64,000 nt of DNA from Halobellus sp. LT62 (GTDB lineage: Archaea; Halobacteriota; Halobacteria; Halobacteriales; Haloferacaceae). Position 1 is the stretch's first letter. The number at the start of each line of letters is the position of its first letter. The translations under genes were made by a program, and so were the position numbers. The notes below the pieces were generated by a model. It had not been told where the DNA came from and did no database searches. It saw only the letters and a program-made list of their open reading frames with translations. This document shows, in pieces, positions 62,020-64,000 of the stretch. The stretch covers positions 1,054,001-1,118,000 of the forward strand of contig NZ_JAYEZO010000001.1 of assembly GCF_037031285.1 (NCBI RefSeq), given 5' to 3'.

Positions 62020-64000
62020 TCAGCGCTGAATATCCGCATCAGAGATTTCGAACCGGGCGCCACCGGCAGTACTCTCGGATATCGTGATATCCCAACCATG
62101 TCCGTCAACGATTTCGCGGACAATATAGAGTCCAAACCCGGTTCCATCATCTTGTGAGGTAAACCCACGTTCAAATACTCGGTCACGATCAGACTTGGAT
62201 ATTCCAGGGCCATTATCGGCGATCGCAAATCCGTCCTCGATAGCTTCGACCCAGATTCGGACATCGGATCCCCCGTGTTCAATTGCATTCCGGAAAATGT
62301 TTTCAAAGAGTTGGCTAAGACGATCATCGTCAGCCGATATTTCGCCTAAATCGTTATGAAGTACGAGCTCTCCAGCAGAATTAGTATCGAGAACAGTCTC
62401 CCATGCCGAGCTAGCTATATACTGTAGGTCGACAGATTCCAGTTCGCCGATTTGTTGATTCTCGCGTGCTAGATAGAGCAAGTCATCGATGATTCGCTCC
62501 ATCCGATCAAGGGCCACCTCGATTCGATCGAATTGTTCGGGGTCACCATCTTCACGGGCGAGTTCGAGGAATCCAGTAGCAACCGAGAGCGGATTCTGAA
62601 GATCATGACTTACTACGGAGGCGAATTCTTCGAGGCGATCGTTTTTGCGTTGGAGCTCTTCCTCGCGCCGCTGTCGTTCCGTTACGTCTCGAGCGGTCAA
62701 AACGACCGCTCTCTTGCCGTCGATCCGGGTTTGTAAGGGCGCTATCCGTGCCTCAAACCATCGATCACCAGCCGGCACGTTGAGTTCGTATTCGAGTGTT
62801 TGTACGTCACCTGTTTCCAGTGTCTTCTTGATTGTTGAAAAAATCTGCCTGCCAAGGTCTTCTGGAAGCAACTCCTGCATCTGCTGATCGCGAAGCGTCT
62901 CAGCGGGAAGATAGAGATGCTCCTCGTGGTCAGGACCAACGAAGCACTCCTTCGTGTAGCCTTCTTCGTCAACGATGAACGTGATATCCGGTGTAGTCTT
63001 TGTGAAGGCTTTCAACTGGCGTTCACGTCGTTTCTGCTCGGTGAGATCGATATAGATGGCGAAGCCTCCCCGTTGATCGGCCCCTGAGGGATCACCAAAT
63101 GGAACGACAGTGAGCAAAAAGTCACGCGTCCCGTCCACTGCATCGCGTTGGACCTCGGTTTCGAACTGCTCTCCCTCCCGAACGCATTCGTTGAACTCAT
63201 CGGCATCTGATTCGCATTCTGCTGGTACGATGAGATCGTCGAGCGATTCTCCAATAACGGCATCCCCATCGACACCGAACGTCCGCTCGAATGCAGGGTT
63301 CACTCCCTGAATCAAAGGATAGTCCTCCTCAAAAACCGTCTCTGCGAGAGGAACATCGATATGTTGCCACAGGATGGCAAATCGGTCACGTTCGGTTTGG
63401 AGCGCCGACTCACGCGCTTTGAGTTCAGAGATGTCATGTGCAACGAGCAGGAGCCGATGTTGCCCGCCCAATGTAACCGGCTTCATTGTCAATTCCGCCC
63501 AGAACGAATTACCATCAGCCCCCTCACACTTCCAGTTGACCGATCGTTCTCCCTCCTCAAGTGTTCGTTCGAACAGTTCGTGGGCTCGTTCTTTGGTGAA
63601 GTTTGAGTCGTCAGAACTCAAATCATCGATCGACTGAGTTTTCAATTCCTCCTGTGAGTAGCCCCAGAGGTTGGAAGCTGAGGAGTTGACACCAACAACG
63701 TCGAAACTGGTCGCATCATAAACCAAGACAGCCGCATTGACGGCGTTGAATAGCTCTCGGTATTCGAGGCTTTTGCGATAGTCTTCGACAAGGTCTGCAA
63801 CGATAGCCGCCAATTTCTCCCATTGCCTCGATTCTGAATGCTCTAGATACTCGGATACGTCAGCCGAGATAGCTTCGGAAACGACCCCCTCGTCTCCACT
63901 ATCGGTCGAAAGAATGAATGGCAATTCGGGATACTCCTCCCGGACTGTTTTGAGCACCTCGAGTCCATTCGAGTTCGGCAAGTGGTGTCTACTAACAATA
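62020..64000 (-). CDS. receiver-PAS-PAS-PAS histidine kinase, 5' end outside the window
   Basis: About 660 residues are visible; the frame is still open at the right edge (IVSRHHLPNSNGLEVLKTVR). The receiver fragment lacks an Asp at the phosphorylation position (SR instead of SD). Three PAS domains follow, about residues 75-195, 200-320 and 325-445 of the visible part. HisKA has FASVVSHDLQNPLSVATGFL, and HATPase has LFENIFRNAIEHGG, IADNGPGISKSDRD and DDGTGFGLYIVREIV. It resembles the truncated kinase at 25289 in its SHDLxNPLxVA box and ATPase end. Cytoplasmic sensor, signal unknown. Confidence 0.9.
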   Translation of the reverse strand, partial: IVSRHHLPNSNGLEVLKTVREEYPELPFILSTDSGDEGVVSEAISADVSEYLEHSESRQWEKLAAIVADLVEDYRKSLEYRELFNAVNAAVLVYDATSFDVVGVNSSASNLWGYSQEELKTQSIDDLSSDDSNFTKERAHELFERTLEEGERSVNWKCEGADGNSFWAELTMKPVTLGGQHRLLLVAHDISELKARESALQTERDRFAILWQHIDVPLAETVFEEDYPLIQGVNPAFERTFGVDGDAVIGESLDDLIVPAECESDADEFNECVREGEQFETEVQRDAVDGTRDFLLTVVPFGDPSGADQRGGFAIYIDLTEQKRRERQLKAFTKTTPDITFIVDEEGYTKECFVGPDHEEHLYLPAETLRDQQMQELLPEDLGRQIFSTIKKTLETGDVQTLEYELNVPAGDRWFEARIAPLQTRIDGKRAVVLTARDVTERQRREEELQRKNDRLEEFASVVSHDLQNPLSVATGFLELAREDGDPEQFDRIEVALDRMERIIDDLLYLARENQQIGELESVDLQYIASSAWETVLDTNSAGELVLHNDLGEISADDDRLSQLFENIFRNAIEHGGSDVRIWVEAIEDGFAIADNGPGISKSDRDRVFERGFTSQDDGTGFGLYIVREIVDGHGWDITISESTAGGARFEISDADIQR

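Noticed and set aside
1-64000. tRNA or rRNA genes
   Set aside because: No cloverleaf-like or ribosomal sequence was recognised by eye on either strand; a covariance scan would be decisive.

Overview
The window is haloarchaeal DNA (class Halobacteria). The predicted proteins are strongly acidic, secreted proteins carry twin-arginine/lipobox signals, several signalling proteins end in HalOD1 domains, and most promoters are a TATA-like box about 25 bases before the start codon. It contains an Orc1/Cdc6 origin with its repeat clusters, metal-resistance genes, a plasmid-type primase module and much gene decay. This suggests a secondary replicon (megaplasmid), or a chromosomal region that has absorbed one. 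I cannot name the genus.

Bases 1-22 kb are a catabolic region. A peptide/nickel-type ABC importer (983-7428) is interrupted between its binding-protein gene and its permease genes by a 383-bp MITE with an 8-bp target duplication. Next comes a CoA-dependent beta-oxidation set: acyl-CoA ligase, enoyl-CoA hydratase, thiolase, a Zn-ribbon/OB partner with an SCP2-like thiolase, a C-terminally shortened 3-hydroxyacyl-CoA dehydrogenase, an acyl-CoA dehydrogenase and an SDR. A formylglycine-generating enzyme and its Cys-type sulfatase follow, then a metallo-beta-lactamase-fold gene broken by one stop codon and an IclR regulator. Five copies of a roughly 75-bp palindromic repeat sit in the gaps of this region.

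Bases 22-33 kb are a scrapyard plus the origin. They hold a truncated transposase, a PQQ-like propeller lipoprotein, a PemK/MazF-like protein, a 5'-truncated histidine kinase and a membrane-protein gene with two homopolymer frameshifts. The orc1 gene (29586-31046) is flanked by ten ORB-like repeats. Next to it are a PolB2 fragment, a winged-helix gene and a conserved-looking unknown gene.

Bases 33-48 kb are a metal (mainly copper) island. It has a P1B-4 ATPase, a CopB-type P1B-3 ATPase, a CopZ-like chaperone, a YHS-containing permease, a multicopper oxidase with a Met-rich loop, four SHOCT membrane proteins, a Met/His-rich secreted protein, DoxX, DUF302 and several regulators.

Bases 48.6-55.6 kb are a plasmid module. 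A VirD4/HerA-like ATPase gene is broken by one nonsense codon and one frameshift, but its downstream half is open and ends in a nuclease-like domain. It overlaps a PriS-like primase gene, which overlaps a PriL-like Fe-S subunit gene. Three dyads, TTAACCAAC-N23-GTTGGTTAA, lie near 27.6, 31.8 and 55.5 kb, beside the origin and the primase module. They are the most intriguing unexplained signal.

Bases 55.7-64 kb hold two multi-PAS histidine kinases with degenerate receiver domains, HalOD1 proteins, small winged-helix and membrane proteins, an orphan antitoxin-like gene and a dead TnpB fragment.
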